From Saccharopolyspora phatthalungensis (lineage in GTDB: Bacteria; Actinomycetota; Actinomycetes; Mycobacteriales; Pseudonocardiaceae), in assembly GCF_014203395.1 (NCBI RefSeq), contig NZ_JACHIW010000003.1:1-64000 (forward strand): 64,000 bases of DNA, in the 5' to 3' direction. Of the stretch, positions 34,096 through 42,886 are shown in pieces. The position numbers were made by a program, and so were the translations under genes. The notes under the pieces are model-generated. The model had not been told where the DNA came from. It was given only the letters and a program-made list of their open reading frames with translations, and did no database searches. Positions within the stretch are counted from its first letter, which is position 1. Each line of letters starts with the position of its first letter.

Positions 34096-36015
34096 TTAGG
34101 TGCGGGGCACTGTTCGTCGGAGGTCCTTCCGCTGTGACGGACCGGGAGCCGCCTCGGCGATCCAGGGGCCGTTGGAGGAGGCGTCCAGGATCCCGTCCTC
34201 CAGCCAGGAATACCGGCCGTCCAGCACCTTTCGCGCGAGCCCCCGATCGGGCGCGTCGGTGTTGTGCCACAACCGCCGGAACAACGTCTCGACGCGGCGG
34301 CGCGCTTGACGGCAGAACGCGTCGGCCAACTCCACCGCCGAGGGCTCCTGGCCCGCCGAACGGGCGTAGACGCAGCTGGCGCTCATCGCGTACAGCTCCG
34401 CGCCGATATCGACGATGCGGCCGAGGAAGAGCTCCCGGTGCTCCATATCGGCCTGCCATCGCGACATCCCGTAGAAGGTCTGCCGCGCGATGCGCCGACT
34501 GGCCCGTTCCACGAACCGCAGGTGTTCGGCCAACGGGCCGTATGCGCCGAAACCGCCGGGCAGCTGTCCCTTTCCGGCCACCAGCGTCGGCAGCCAACGC
34601 GCGTAGAAGCCACCGGCACGGGCCGCCGCTCGCGCCTTGCGCGACAGGTCGGCCTTCGGATCGATGATGTCGCCGGCCACCGACAGGTGCGTATCGACCG
34701 CCTCGCGGGCGATCAGCAGCCTCATGATCTCGCTGGAACCCTCGAAGATCCGATTGATCCGCAAATCCCGCAGCAACTGTTCGACGGGCACTCCGCGCTC
34801 GCCGCGCGCGGCCAGCGAGTCGGCTGTCTCGTAGCCACGCCCGCCCCGGATCTGCACCAGCTCGTCGACGATCTGCCAGGACATTTCCGACGAGTAGAGC
34901 TTGGCCAGCGCCGCTTCGATGCGGATGTCGTGCCGGTCGGCGTCGGCGAGCCTGCCGGAGACCTCGAGCACGGCCTCCAGCGCGAAGGCCGTGGCCGCGA
35001 TGAACGAGATCTTGTCCGAGATGGCCTCGTGCTCGCCGATCGGCCGACCCCACTGGACCCGCTGCGCCGACCACTCGCGCGCGATCAGCAGGCACCACTT
35101 CGCGGCGGCGGCGCACATCGCGGGCAACGACAGGCGCCCGGCATTGAGCGTGGTAAGCGCGATCTTCAAGCCGTCGCCCTCCCGGCCGATCCGATTCTCG
35201 GCCGGCACCACCACGTCGTGCAGCCGCGTCACCCCGTTCTCGATACCGCGCAACCCGAGGAACGAGTTGCGGTTCTCCACGGTGATCCCATCGTCCCCGG
35301 CTTCGACGACGAACGCGGTGAGGCCGCCGCGATGCCCCTCGGATCGCGGCACCCGCGCCAACACCACCAGCAGGTCCGCCAGCACACCGTTGGTCGTCCA
35401 GAGCTTGACCCCGTTGAGCGTGTAGGTCCGGCCGTCCTCGCTGGGGACCGCGCTGGTGGCCAGCCGGGCGGGATCGCTGCCCACATCGGGTTCGGTGAGC
35501 AGGAAGGCCGTGATCTCGCGGACACAGCGCGGCAGGAACTCCCGCTTCTGCTCCGCGGTGCCGAACAACTTCACCGGTTGCGGCACGCCGATGGACTGGT
35601 GCGCGGAGAGCAGGGCGCCGATCGATGGGTTGGTCGTGGCGACGATCATCAGAGCGCGGTGGTAGTAGACCGCGGGCAGCCCGAGGCCGCCGTACTCCGC
35701 GGGGATCTTGATGCCGAAGGCGCCGATGTCCTTGAGCCCGTTGATCACCTCGTCCGGGATCCACGCGTCCCGCTCGATCTGGCGTCCGTCGACCTTCGTC
35801 TCGCAGAACTCGCGTAGCCGTTCGAGGAATGCCTCGCCCTCGGGGGAGGTCGGGCTTTCGGGCATCGGGTCGATCAGGTCGAGCCGCAGCCGGCCGAGGA
35901 ACAGCTCCTTGCCGAAGCTCGGCCGGTCCCAGCGAGATTCGCGGGCTTCCTCGGCGACTTGCCGAGCCTGCGCGGCGTCGACCTGGATTTCGCGACTTTT
36001 GTCCACTGTGGTCAT
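34096..36015 (-). CDS. Acyl-CoA dehydrogenase, long form
   Basis: A 639-residue FAD acyl-CoA dehydrogenase with a C-terminal extension of about 200 residues, as in VLCAD/ACAD9-like enzymes. Core motifs are FLLTEPDVGSDPARLATSA, LNGVKLWTTNG and the C-terminal substrate/FAD block DELVQIRGGRGYETADSLAA with RINRIFEGSSEIMRLLIARE. It oxidises acyl-CoA to enoyl-CoA in beta-oxidation. ATG 36015 lies on the recurrent CCACAGTGG palindrome (start MTTVDK). The frame is open to 36213 without homology. Confidence 0.9.
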   Translation of the reverse strand: MTTVDKSREIQVDAAQARQVAEEARESRWDRPSFGKELFLGRLRLDLIDPMPESPTSPEGEAFLERLREFCETKVDGRQIERDAWIPDEVINGLKDIGAFGIKIPAEYGGLGLPAVYYHRALMIVATTNPSIGALLSAHQSIGVPQPVKLFGTAEQKREFLPRCVREITAFLLTEPDVGSDPARLATSAVPSEDGRTYTLNGVKLWTTNGVLADLLVVLARVPRSEGHRGGLTAFVVEAGDDGITVENRNSFLGLRGIENGVTRLHDVVVPAENRIGREGDGLKIALTTLNAGRLSLPAMCAAAAKWCLLIAREWSAQRVQWGRPIGEHEAISDKISFIAATAFALEAVLEVSGRLADADRHDIRIEAALAKLYSSEMSWQIVDELVQIRGGRGYETADSLAARGERGVPVEQLLRDLRINRIFEGSSEIMRLLIAREAVDTHLSVAGDIIDPKADLSRKARAAARAGGFYARWLPTLVAGKGQLPGGFGAYGPLAEHLRFVERASRRIARQTFYGMSRWQADMEHRELFLGRIVDIGAELYAMSASCVYARSAGQEPSAVELADAFCRQARRRVETLFRRLWHNTDAPDRGLARKVLDGRYSWLEDGILDASSNGPWIAEAAPGPSQRKDLRRTVPRT

Positions 36016-36280
36016 CGCTGCCCCCAACGGGCCGGACTGGTAGTACCGGTCACAACACGGTACTACCGATCGGTAACCGGCAACACCCGACGGGAGGCAG
36101 GGCGCCCCGGACCGTGCGCCGCACCGGTAAGTCGATCGGGTGGCGGCGTTGCGCCTGCTCCGGATCTCCGGGTGGTCGAGCGAGGCTGGCGACCGCCAAC
36201 CAGTCGCACGCATGCGCCATGCCGCCGAGCCGACGGGACCACCGTGGCCCGGTTCGAGTGGCGCCTCCTAAGCTCGCCGC

Positions 36281-36901
36281 ATGGCGAAGTACTTCGACGT
36301 CCATCCGGAGAACCCACAGCGGCGAGCGATCGGGCAGGTGGTGGACATCGTCCACGACAACGGTCTGATCGCCTACCCGACGGATTCGTGCTTCGCGCTC
36401 GGTACCCAGTTGGGCAACAAGGCAGGCCTCGACCGGATCCGGGCCATCAGGCATCTCGACGACCGGCACCACTTCACTCTGGTATGCCAGAACTTCGCCC
36501 AGCTCGGCCAGTTCGTGATCATCAACAATGCGGTGTTCCGCGCCATCAAGGCGTCGACACCGGGCAGCTACACGTTCATCCTGCCCGCCACCAAGGAAGT
36601 GCCCCGCCGGTTGATGCACCCGAAGAAGAAGACCGTCGGCGTGCGGATCCCGGACCACTTCGTGGCGCAGGCGCTGCTGGCCGAACTCGGCGAGCCGCTG
36701 GTCTCCAGCACGCTCCTGCTGCCCGACGAGGACGAGCCGATGACCCAGGGCTGGCAGATCAAGGACGAGCTCGACCACGTGCTGGACGCCGTGATCGATT
36801 CCGGCGACTGCGGCACCGAGCCGACCACGGTGATCGATTTCTCCGCCCCCGAGCCCGAGATCGTTCGCCGCGGCGCGGGCGAGACCTCCCGCTTCGAGTA
36901 A
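36281..36901 (+). CDS. YciO/Sua5/YrdC-type L-threonylcarbamoyladenylate synthase-like protein
   Basis: A 206-residue YrdC-domain protein: IVHDNGLIAYPTDSCFALGT near residue 25, RIRAIRHLDDRHHFTLVCQN, then PGSYTFILPATKEVPRRLMHP and KKTVGVRIPDH. The domain binds ATP/threonine/bicarbonate in the making of t6A at tRNA position 37. This branch (YciO) is less active than Sua5 in known cases, so the physiological role is less sure. It stands alone. Confidence 0.88.
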   Translation: MAKYFDVHPENPQRRAIGQVVDIVHDNGLIAYPTDSCFALGTQLGNKAGLDRIRAIRHLDDRHHFTLVCQNFAQLGQFVIINNAVFRAIKASTPGSYTFILPATKEVPRRLMHPKKKTVGVRIPDHFVAQALLAELGEPLVSSTLLLPDEDEPMTQGWQIKDELDHVLDAVIDSGDCGTEPTTVIDFSAPEPEIVRRGAGETSRFE

Positions 36902-37251
36902 CGGCAGCCGCACCCCGGCCCCTGTGCCGCGCTACGTGTATCGGCCGAGCTTTCGGCGCGTTTGAGCGGTAAGGGTCGGCACCACAATCGGACTGCTGAA
37001 TGCGCGATGCCGTCCTCGACACGCCGTCCTCGACACGCCGTGCGATCCCCCCTGCGCGATCTTCGTTGACCGTGTACTGTCTACGTCGGTCGTATTTTTC
37101 TGGGGTCGTGTTCGCGCACACTCGCAGGATGGTGATGCGAGCGTGCTGCTATCTGGTTGTAGCTGGAGAAGTCGCCGTTCGAGATCCGCGACCCAGGTAG
37201 TCACGAAGTGTGAGTGCCTGTAGTAGTACCGGCTCCCAGAAGGAGAGAGAC
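36902..37251 (+). promoter_or_regulatory. 350-base intergenic region with likely long cspA leader
   Basis: No coding frame is convincing here. A TTGACC (37066-37071) with a weak TCGTAT at 37090-37095 (18-base spacing) may be the cold-shock promoter; this would give an mRNA leader of about 150 bases, as cspA-type genes often have. The strong ribosome site AAGGAGAGAGA lies directly before the cspA ATG. The promoter call is tentative. Confidence 0.35.
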
Positions 37252-37455
37252 ATGGCACAGGGAACCGTGAAGTGGTTCAACTCGGAAAAGGGCTTCGGCT
37301 TCATCGCACCCGATGACGGCGGCGCGGACGTCTTCGTCCACTACTCGGCGATCGACGCTCGCGGCTTCCGCAGCCTCGACGAGGACCAGAAGGTGACCTA
37401 CGAGGTCACCCAGGGGCCGAAGGGCCCGCAGGCCAGCGGCGTCCGACTCGTCTGA
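37252..37455 (+). CDS. Cold-shock protein (CspA family)
   Basis: A 67-residue single cold-shock domain. RNP1 is KGFGFI and RNP2 is DVFVHYSAI, both intact, within [20 protein letters not shown]. It binds single-stranded RNA/DNA and melts mRNA structure. The very strong ribosome site (AAGGAG) and conserved length point to high expression. A terminator hairpin follows 48 bases after the stop. Confidence 0.97.
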   Translation: MAQGTVKWFNSEKGFGFIAPDDGGADVFVHYSAIDARGFRSLDEDQKVTYEVTQGPKGPQASGVRLV

Positions 37456-37503
37456 GTTCGGGCCACCCGGCCGGTACCGGCTTCCGGACCGGCCCTTGAG
37501 CCT

Positions 37504-37546
37504 GGCGAAGGCCTCGCACTCCACAACGGGGTGCGGGGCCTTCGCC
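37504..37546. terminator. Terminator hairpin between cspA and the converging MFS gene
   Basis: GGCGAAGGCC (37504-37513) pairs with GGCCTTCGCC (37537-37546), and within it CGCACTCC pairs with GGGGTGCG around a short ACAAC loop: roughly 18 paired bases in total. No T-tract follows. It lies between two converging genes and probably serves both. Confidence 0.65.
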
Positions 37547-37587
37547 GTGTTCGGGAAGCGACGTGGCTGACTGCTCGGTCCTGGCGA

Positions 37588-39030
37588 TCAGGCAGGGCGG
37601 CGGCGGAGCAGGCCGACCACCGAGGCGGCGAGCAGGGCGGCGGCGATGATCGCGATGGCCAGGCCCATCCGGTGCAGTCCGGCGTCGACGACATGAGCGC
37701 CCATCACCAGCGCCAGCAGCGCGGCGGCCAGGTTCGCCCCGACGTACTGCGACGTGCGGTACAAGCCGGATGCCGCGCCCATTCGCGCGGCCGGGGCGAC
37801 GGCGTACATAGCGCCCTGGTTGCCTATGTTGTTGAAGCCGTTCGGCAGGCCCAGCAGCGCGGAGATCACGAGCAGCAGTGGAATCGGCGAGTCGACGCCC
37901 GGCAGGACCAGCAGTAGCCCGCCGAGGCACAGCGCGGCGGTCCCGACGATCAATGTCGCGCGCGACCCGTGGGTGCGCTGCAGGCGGGCGGCCAGCAGCG
38001 TGGACACCGCGCCGACGGCCGCGATCGGCAGCACGACCAAGCCGGCGCCGACCGGCCCGAGCCCCCGGGTTTCCTCCAGCCATTGCGGCAGGCCGTAGAA
38101 GATGCAATAGAAGGCCGTGTAGGTCACGATCGTCCGCCCGTAGGTGAAGGACAGCCCACGCCGCGCCAGCAGGCGCATGTCCAGGAATGGGTCGCGGGCA
38201 CGCATGCCCCACCAGGCCGTGAGCGCTACGGCGGGGATGCCGATGGCAAGCCACCACCACGCCGGTGTCGCGGCCAGCGACAGCAGCCAGAACATCAGCG
38301 CCGTGACCGCGATGGCGAACAGCAGCATCCCGACCGGGTCCACCCGCATCAGCGCCTTCAGTCGCCCGCGGCTGCGGTTGCGCGTCGCGGGATCTGCCGG
38401 GCCCCACCGCATGATCACCACGGCGCTCAACAGCGCTAGCGGCACGTTGATCCAGAAGACGCCGGCCCAGCCGAAGCCACCGACGAGCAGCCCGCCGAGA
38501 GTGGGCCCGAGCGCGGCAGTGACCTGCGAGCAGATGGCGAGCGCGGCCAAGGCGTTGGTCGGGCGGGATCGCAGTCGGTCGGCTGCGCGGCGGATCATCG
38601 CCACCCCGCAGGGGTACTGGGCAGCGGTGCCGATGCCGATCATGATGCGGCAGACCACGAGCGTTGCCATGTTCGGCGCGAACGGAGCCACCGCCGAGGC
38701 CGCGCCGACCAGGACGATCCCCGCCAGGCTGGTGCGGCGCGGACCGAGCACGTCGGCGATGCGACCCATCGCGGGAGCGGCGACCGCGGTGGCCAGGTAG
38801 AGCGCGGAGACCAGCCAGGTCACCGAGGTGCCTGCGTCGAAATAGGCGCGGATGCCGACCAGCGCGACCGCGATCATCGACGAGTTCAGCGGTTGCAGGA
38901 TGGTGCCGAAGGCGATCGGGGTGACGAACCCGCCCGGTAGCTCCGGTTCGGCAGCGGGCTTAGCCACGCGCGGTAAGTCTTCAGCGGAGCTGTCTTTTCT
39001 GGGGTGGGATTCGTGCGTCGTTCGTGGCAT
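37588..39030 (-). CDS. MFS drug transporter, 14-helix (DHA2-like) type
   Basis: A 480-residue MFS pump. The first helices carry PIAFGTILQPLNSSMIAVAL (motif D1-like), loop 2-3 reads GRIADVLGPRRTSLAGIV, and motif C is the ALGPTLGGLLVG helix typical of antiporters. Fourteen helices are predicted. ATG 39030 starts 29 bases after a MarR gene on the same strand, the standard arrangement for a MarR-controlled multidrug efflux pump. Confidence 0.9.
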   Translation of the reverse strand: MPRTTHESHPRKDSSAEDLPRVAKPAAEPELPGGFVTPIAFGTILQPLNSSMIAVALVGIRAYFDAGTSVTWLVSALYLATAVAAPAMGRIADVLGPRRTSLAGIVLVGAASAVAPFAPNMATLVVCRIMIGIGTAAQYPCGVAMIRRAADRLRSRPTNALAALAICSQVTAALGPTLGGLLVGGFGWAGVFWINVPLALLSAVVIMRWGPADPATRNRSRGRLKALMRVDPVGMLLFAIAVTALMFWLLSLAATPAWWWLAIGIPAVALTAWWGMRARDPFLDMRLLARRGLSFTYGRTIVTYTAFYCIFYGLPQWLEETRGLGPVGAGLVVLPIAAVGAVSTLLAARLQRTHGSRATLIVGTAALCLGGLLLVLPGVDSPIPLLLVISALLGLPNGFNNIGNQGAMYAVAPAARMGAASGLYRTSQYVGANLAAALLALVMGAHVVDAGLHRMGLAIAIIAAALLAASVVGLLRRRPA

Positions 39031-39059
39031 CGGTCCCCGGTCTTGCGTCGAAGGTGGCG

Positions 39060-39512
39060 TCAGGAGTCGGCGAGGCGGTCCAGCAGCCGGGCGGCGAGCA
39101 CCAGCAGTTGCCGCTCGACGTCGGTGAGCCCGGTCATGGCCTGGGCCAGCCACGCTTCGCGCTGCCCCCGGTCGCGCAGGACCTCGCGTCGGCCGGCCTC
39201 GGTGATCCGGATGATCGCGGCCCGCCGGTCGGCCGGGTCCAGGTCGCGTTCGGCCAAGTCGGCGTCGATCAGGTGCTGCACGAGGCGGGCCATGGACTGC
39301 GGCGTGACGCGCTCGGCGGCGGCCAGCGCGCTGGTGGTCGCCGGGCCGTCGCGTTCCAGGCGACCCAGCACCGCCAGGCGGCCGAGGGTCAGCTCGCCGG
39401 GCTCGCGCTCGGCGCGCAGCCGCCGTGCCAGTCGCATCACGCCCAGCCGCACCTCGGTGGCCGACTGGGCGAGCCCGGCGGTGCCGTCGGCACCGGGATC
39501 GCCACAACTCAT
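39060..39512 (-). CDS. MarR family regulator of the adjacent MFS pump
   Basis: A 150-residue MarR protein: TLGRLAVLGRLERDGPATTS, then the recognition helix VTPQSMARLVQHLIDADLAE and the wing RDLDPADRRAAIIRIT. It precedes the MFS gene in the same operon by 29 bases. A short palindrome covers its start codon, suggesting autorepression. The upstream frame is read from ATG 39512, with a TATGCT -10-like box just ahead, so the leader is very short. Confidence 0.9.
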   Translation of the reverse strand: MSCGDPGADGTAGLAQSATEVRLGVMRLARRLRAEREPGELTLGRLAVLGRLERDGPATTSALAAAERVTPQSMARLVQHLIDADLAERDLDPADRRAAIIRITEAGRREVLRDRGQREAWLAQAMTGLTDVERQLLVLAARLLDRLADS

Positions 39513-39524
39513 ATGCTCAGCATA
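39512..39524. promoter_or_regulatory. Palindromic operator candidate at the MarR start
   Basis: TATGCT-C-AGCATA is a perfect 13-base palindrome placed over the MarR initiation codon and a -10-like element (TATGCT on the minus strand). AT-rich half-sites at the regulator's own promoter are usual for MarR autoregulation. Binding is inferred. Confidence 0.5.
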
Positions 39525-39610
39525 GCTGTATTTCTTGGAGGTGTCGTATCGCCGAGGTGCTTGACTTGATCTGTTGGAGTGGATTACCGGGCGTCATCCG
39601 CACCGGGTGG

Positions 39611-40159
39611 TCAGATGCGGTGCAGCCGAGCGGTGACGTGCGGAGTCATCGGCAATCCGACCATGGCGCGGCTTTCGGCGTAGTCGAGGGTGTCGTCTCC
39701 GCCGAGCGCGTAGCTGCGCTGCGCGGCCTCGACGTCCTTCGCGGTCGCCGTCCGGACGACGGTGTCCGTGGACAACTCCCAGCGCTGCGGGGTCGCGGTG
39801 CCGTAGAACAGTTCCAGGATTCCGGTGCAGTGGCTGATCAGTAGTTCCAGGGATCCGTCGGGTTGCGGCCGCCACCAGCCGGTCTCCCACGCGGCCGGTC
39901 GCAGCGCGTTTCCCTCAGGGGCGAGCAGCCAGGCGCGCGCCTCGTGGCGCAGGAACGGCCGCCCGTCGTGCGAGATCGTGACTTGCTGGCCAAACCGGTA
40001 CGGCCCCTCGATGCTCGGGTAGTCGACCTCGCCGCCGCCGCGCCATATCCCGACCAATGCCCGCAGCCGACCGCACGCGTCGTGCAACGGCGGCGCGCTG
40101 TGCAGATCCGTCGTCTCGGCCGGGATGGGCAGCGGAGCGCGATCACTGGAAGATCCCAT
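39611..40159 (-). CDS. Nitrobindin/FABP-like heme-binding protein (DUF1794)
   Basis: A 182-residue beta-barrel protein of the actinobacterial nitrobindin (FABP-like, DUF1794/THAP4) family. The diagnostic GxWxGxG motif reads LVGIWRGGGEVDYPSIEGPY, and the C-terminal MTPHVTARLHRI likely supplies the proximal haem histidine. Members bind ferric haem and can isomerise peroxynitrite. ATG 40159 gives a standard start; the frame is open upstream without homology. Alone on its strand. Confidence 0.88.
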   Translation of the reverse strand: MGSSSDRAPLPIPAETTDLHSAPPLHDACGRLRALVGIWRGGGEVDYPSIEGPYRFGQQVTISHDGRPFLRHEARAWLLAPEGNALRPAAWETGWWRPQPDGSLELLISHCTGILELFYGTATPQRWELSTDTVVRTATAKDVEAAQRSYALGGDDTLDYAESRAMVGLPMTPHVTARLHRI

Positions 40160-40689
40160 ACCCAGCAGGGTAGGGGAGCGGGGGCGGCCCTCGCATACGC
40201 CTGTGTGTGGGGGCGGCATGATCGAGCTCAGCCTGAACCCAAGCCGCACCGAATCTGTGGTCCATTGTGGATCAATCTGGCCGCGGCCCGGGTGTTCGAC
40301 AGGAATATGGCCACCGCACTGCCCGCCGACCGTGTTCAGGCCGTCCAATGGGGGGAACTTGCCGAAGACATCGGCGCTTCCTAGCACTGCCGGTGCTGGT
40401 CGACGCACCTCTCGGCCGTCGTACGGGCTGGGGCTGACCAGCCACAATGCTGCCGCCAGAGGCTCGTTACGGGCGTCCCTCCGCAGTGGACACAGTTTGG
40501 CCGGCTCGGCTGAAGTGCAGCGGGCCCCGGGTCACGCCCCGTAGTGGACGGTGTGTGCGCTGCGTGGCAGGCCCGTTTACCGGACGTTATTGTCTGGGCA
40601 ACGGCGCTGCCACCCGGCGGGTTCACCATCAGCACAACCTGGTTTGTCGGGGCCAGGGGATCAAGCGCCGCGGAGAAAGGGAATCTCCC
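40160..40689. other. Gap of 530 bases with no supported gene
   Basis: Several open frames cross this stretch on both strands, but none has a recognisable family, a start with a ribosome site, and the GC3 bias of a real gene together. It presumably holds the nitrobindin promoter and the leader of the small membrane protein at 40690. No hairpin or repeat stands out. Confidence 0.5.
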
Positions 40690-40800
40690 ATGGTGCGTGC
40701 TGTTGGAACGCTGGCGCTCGTCGGTGCCGGTGTGTTGGGGTTCTGGGTCGGCTACCTCCTGGATGCGAGGCGCGAGTTCCGGCGTCGGCCTGCCGAGTAG
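40690..40800 (+). CDS. Possible 36-residue single-pass membrane peptide
   Basis: A short frame ATG 40690 to TAG encodes one hydrophobic helix (VGTLALVGAGVLGFWVGYLL) followed by a basic tail DARREFRRRP. This is the layout of a small N-out/C-in membrane peptide. A GAGAAAGGG purine stretch lies 8-9 bases upstream. Nothing in the neighbours hints at a role. It may be real but rests on composition only. Confidence 0.4.
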   Translation: MVRAVGTLALVGAGVLGFWVGYLLDARREFRRRPAE

Positions 40801-41131
40801 TCGGACGCGCCCGCGCGGATGGTTTCCGTTCACCGGAAGCCGGACGCCCGATCTCCGTAGCCGCGAAATGGCAGCAGAGTGCACGGCACCTGCACCGCGC
40901 AAGCGGTCAACGGTGCCCTGCACTTTTCAGATCGCGCTCTCGTCAACGGGTGATGGCGTCCTCCGGGACGTTGAGATCCCGGTCCTTGGTTCCGGGGGCC
41001 ACCAGGGAGACGACCAGGCTGATGGCCATTGCCTTGCGAAAGTTGCCGGGACGATTCGGGTGCGGGGCAGTGTGCGCAGGGCCGTGTCGAGCGGCAGCTG
41101 CCGAGGTCGACGCCGCCGCGGAGGGAGTCGT
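40801..41131. other. Gap of about 330 bases with possible gene debris
   Basis: No intact gene is evident. On the minus strand a short frame 40943-41029 begins MAISLVVSLVAPGTKDRDLN and ends PEDAITR, and another frame just upstream reads LRTLPRTRIVPATF. Together they could be the shifted end of a lost gene, but I cannot name it. Confidence 0.35.
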
Positions 41132-41410
41132 TCAGCCGGGTTCGCCGCGGCGCTTGCGGTGGGCGACCCAGGCGAAGTCGATAGCGGCGGCCACGGCCAG
41201 CACGACCAAGGCCCAGCCCAGCCAGGTCAGCTCCGGCAGGGACAGGAACACCAGCGCGGCCGCGCCCCCGCAGAACACCAGGCCGAATCCGGCCAACCAG
41301 AGCCGCAGGGTCAGGGCACTGCGCCCGTAGGGTGCTCCGGCGAAACCGGCCATCGGGTCGTGGTAACCCGGCAGTCCCCGCTCGTACTCCTCGCGCTTGC
41401 GCTTCGCCAT
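41132..41410 (-). CDS. Small two-helix membrane protein (DUF6343-like)
   Basis: A 92-residue protein: charged N-terminal tail (MAKRKREEYERGLPGYHDPM), then GRSALTLRLWLAGFGLVFCG leading into one helix and a second helix LTWLGWALVVLAVAAAIDFA, with a basic end HRKRRGEPG. It resembles the actinobacterial DUF6343 small membrane proteins, with no known function. ATG 41410 fits. The downstream end abuts gene debris. Confidence 0.6.
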   Translation of the reverse strand: MAKRKREEYERGLPGYHDPMAGFAGAPYGRSALTLRLWLAGFGLVFCGGAAALVFLSLPELTWLGWALVVLAVAAAIDFAWVAHRKRRGEPG

Positions 41411-41460
41411 GTCTCCCGGATACCCATTCCGGTGCGGCCCACCGCCGGTCGCGACGGCCG

Positions 41461-42054
41461 CTACGTCGCCCGAGGGGTGTCGCGGGCCCCGGAAGCGTAG
41501 GGGTCGTGCTCGATGTGGACCTCCTCGGTGTGGTCCAACCGGTAGCCCACCCCACGCACCGTGGTGATCAGGTCCTCCAGGTCGGGCCCGAGCTTGCTGC
41601 GGATCCGGCGGATGTGCACGTCCACCGTGCGAGTGCTCGGCGTGCTGTTCAACTGCCAGACGGCGTTGAGCAGCGCCTCGCGCCGGTGTACCCGGCCCGG
41701 GTTCTCGCGGAGGAAGAGCAGCAGGTCGAACTCCAGCCGGGTGAGCTCGATGAACGTCCCATCGGCGCGCACGACCCGGCGCGGTGCCACCAGGATTCGC
41801 AGCGCGGGCTCGGCAGGCGTGGGCACCGACCGCAACCGAGGCGCCTCGGGCGCGGCCTGGTCCTCCACAGTGGACTGGAGGGGGATCTCCGCCAGCGCGC
41901 GGAGTTTTCGGGCGAAGTCGCGTTCCAGCGCGGCGATATCTTGTTGCGCTACGACGAATCGGGCGGTCACCTCGATCACCGCACCGCCTTCTACCGGCCG
42001 CACCTCGAAGGAATCCGGGCCCACCGGCTCCCGGAAGGCAGTTTCCAGCGTCAT
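41461..42054 (-). CDS. Orphan OmpR-type winged-helix DNA-binding protein
   Basis: A 197-residue protein whose C-terminal half is a complete OmpR/PhoB effector domain: LTRLEFDLLLFLRENPGRVH, then REALLNAVW, then TRTVDVHIRRIRSKLGPDLE and TTVRGVGYRLD. The N-terminal ~95 residues are not a receiver domain and lack phosphorylatable-Asp motifs; they contain an ALERDFARKLRALAE helix. No histidine kinase is adjacent. Such standalone proteins may sense by other means. ATG 42054 follows GGAGA. Confidence 0.8.
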   Translation of the reverse strand: MTLETAFREPVGPDSFEVRPVEGGAVIEVTARFVVAQQDIAALERDFARKLRALAEIPLQSTVEDQAAPEAPRLRSVPTPAEPALRILVAPRRVVRADGTFIELTRLEFDLLLFLRENPGRVHRREALLNAVWQLNSTPSTRTVDVHIRRIRSKLGPDLEDLITTVRGVGYRLDHTEEVHIEHDPYASGARDTPRAT

Positions 42055-42363
42055 GGCACAGGTCTCCGTCTCACATGCGGTGCCGGTCCGGGATGTCCGT
42101 CGGCACCGGCGCGAACAACAGCACCTCGGCGGCAGGTCACCGGCGAGGCGAGAGCACACCGGCGGCAAGCGGCTCGGGTGAGCATCGGAGCAGCGCCGGG
42201 GCGGGGGAGATCAACCACGCGAACAAGCCGCGGATGCGACCCACAACAGGTCGATGTGCGCGCGCTGCACGAGAGGCGGTCCCAGCGTCATGGAACCGAT
42301 CAAAGCACCGGCGGCAGACCGCGTCAAAGCCGCTCAACAGGTGGGAAAGCCTGGGGTGGCCGA
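42055..42363. other. Gap of about 310 bases, no gene seen
   Basis: No reading frame with family signature or proper ribosome site is found on either strand between the winged-helix gene and the DUF1992 gene. It is expected to contain the promoter of the winged-helix gene; I see no clear -35/-10 pair or repeat. Confidence 0.5.
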
Positions 42364-42846
42364 TCATCGCCGGAAGCGGTGCCACCAGCGAGTTTTCCGC
42401 TGCTCGGACTCGTCTGGCCCAGGCGCGTGCCGTAGCGCCGGTTCGATCTGGTCGCAGCGCCACCGGGCAACCACTTCGTCGACGTTCACCGGGCCGACGA
42501 CCACCTGCGGCCCGGTCGGTGTGCGCAGGTACTCGACGATGCGGCGGTTCAGGTCCGTGGCCACGTCCCGGACGGCTTGCTCGGTGGTCAGGTCGCGAAT
42601 CGTCTCCGGCAGGCGCTCGGCCTCCTTGCGCAGTTGCAACGGGGTGGGCAGCAGGGCCTCACCGGACATCCCCTCCCGTCGGATGTAGTCCTTCAACCAC
42701 CACTGGTCCTCGACGGTCTGTCCCGCGCCGGGTAGCGGTTTGCCCGCCCCGGGCAGGTCATCGAACTCGCCGCGCTCCTGCGCGGTCCGGATCTGCTTGT
42801 CGACCCATGATTCGAACGTGACACCTCGTGGCTTGCGCTCGGTCAT
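42364..42846 (-). CDS. DUF1992 protein (DnaJ-homologue C28 domain)
   Basis: A 160-residue protein of the DUF1992/DJC28 family. It opens VTFESWVDKQIRTAQERGEF then DDLPGAGKPLPG, the definitive family motif, followed by WWLKDYIRREGM. The C-terminal half is a helical tail with LNRRIVEYLRTPTGPQ. The function is unknown; the domain also occurs C-terminal to J-domains in eukaryotes. It is alone on its strand next to the DinB gene. Confidence 0.88.
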   Translation of the reverse strand: MTERKPRGVTFESWVDKQIRTAQERGEFDDLPGAGKPLPGAGQTVEDQWWLKDYIRREGMSGEALLPTPLQLRKEAERLPETIRDLTTEQAVRDVATDLNRRIVEYLRTPTGPQVVVGPVNVDEVVARWRCDQIEPALRHAPGPDESEQRKTRWWHRFRR

Positions 42847-42886
42847 GCCGCGATTGTCCGCTGCATCCCGGCCGCGATGCCAGCGG

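Noticed and set aside
37588..39507. Single 639-codon frame spanning the MFS gene and the MarR region
   Set aside because: The upstream part is antiphase to the MarR gene and has no homology; the MFS start at 39030 is standard.
40943..41029. 28-codon frame beginning MAISLVVSLVAPGTK
   Set aside because: No ribosome site at useful distance and no recognised family; could be debris, so it is mentioned only in the gap note.
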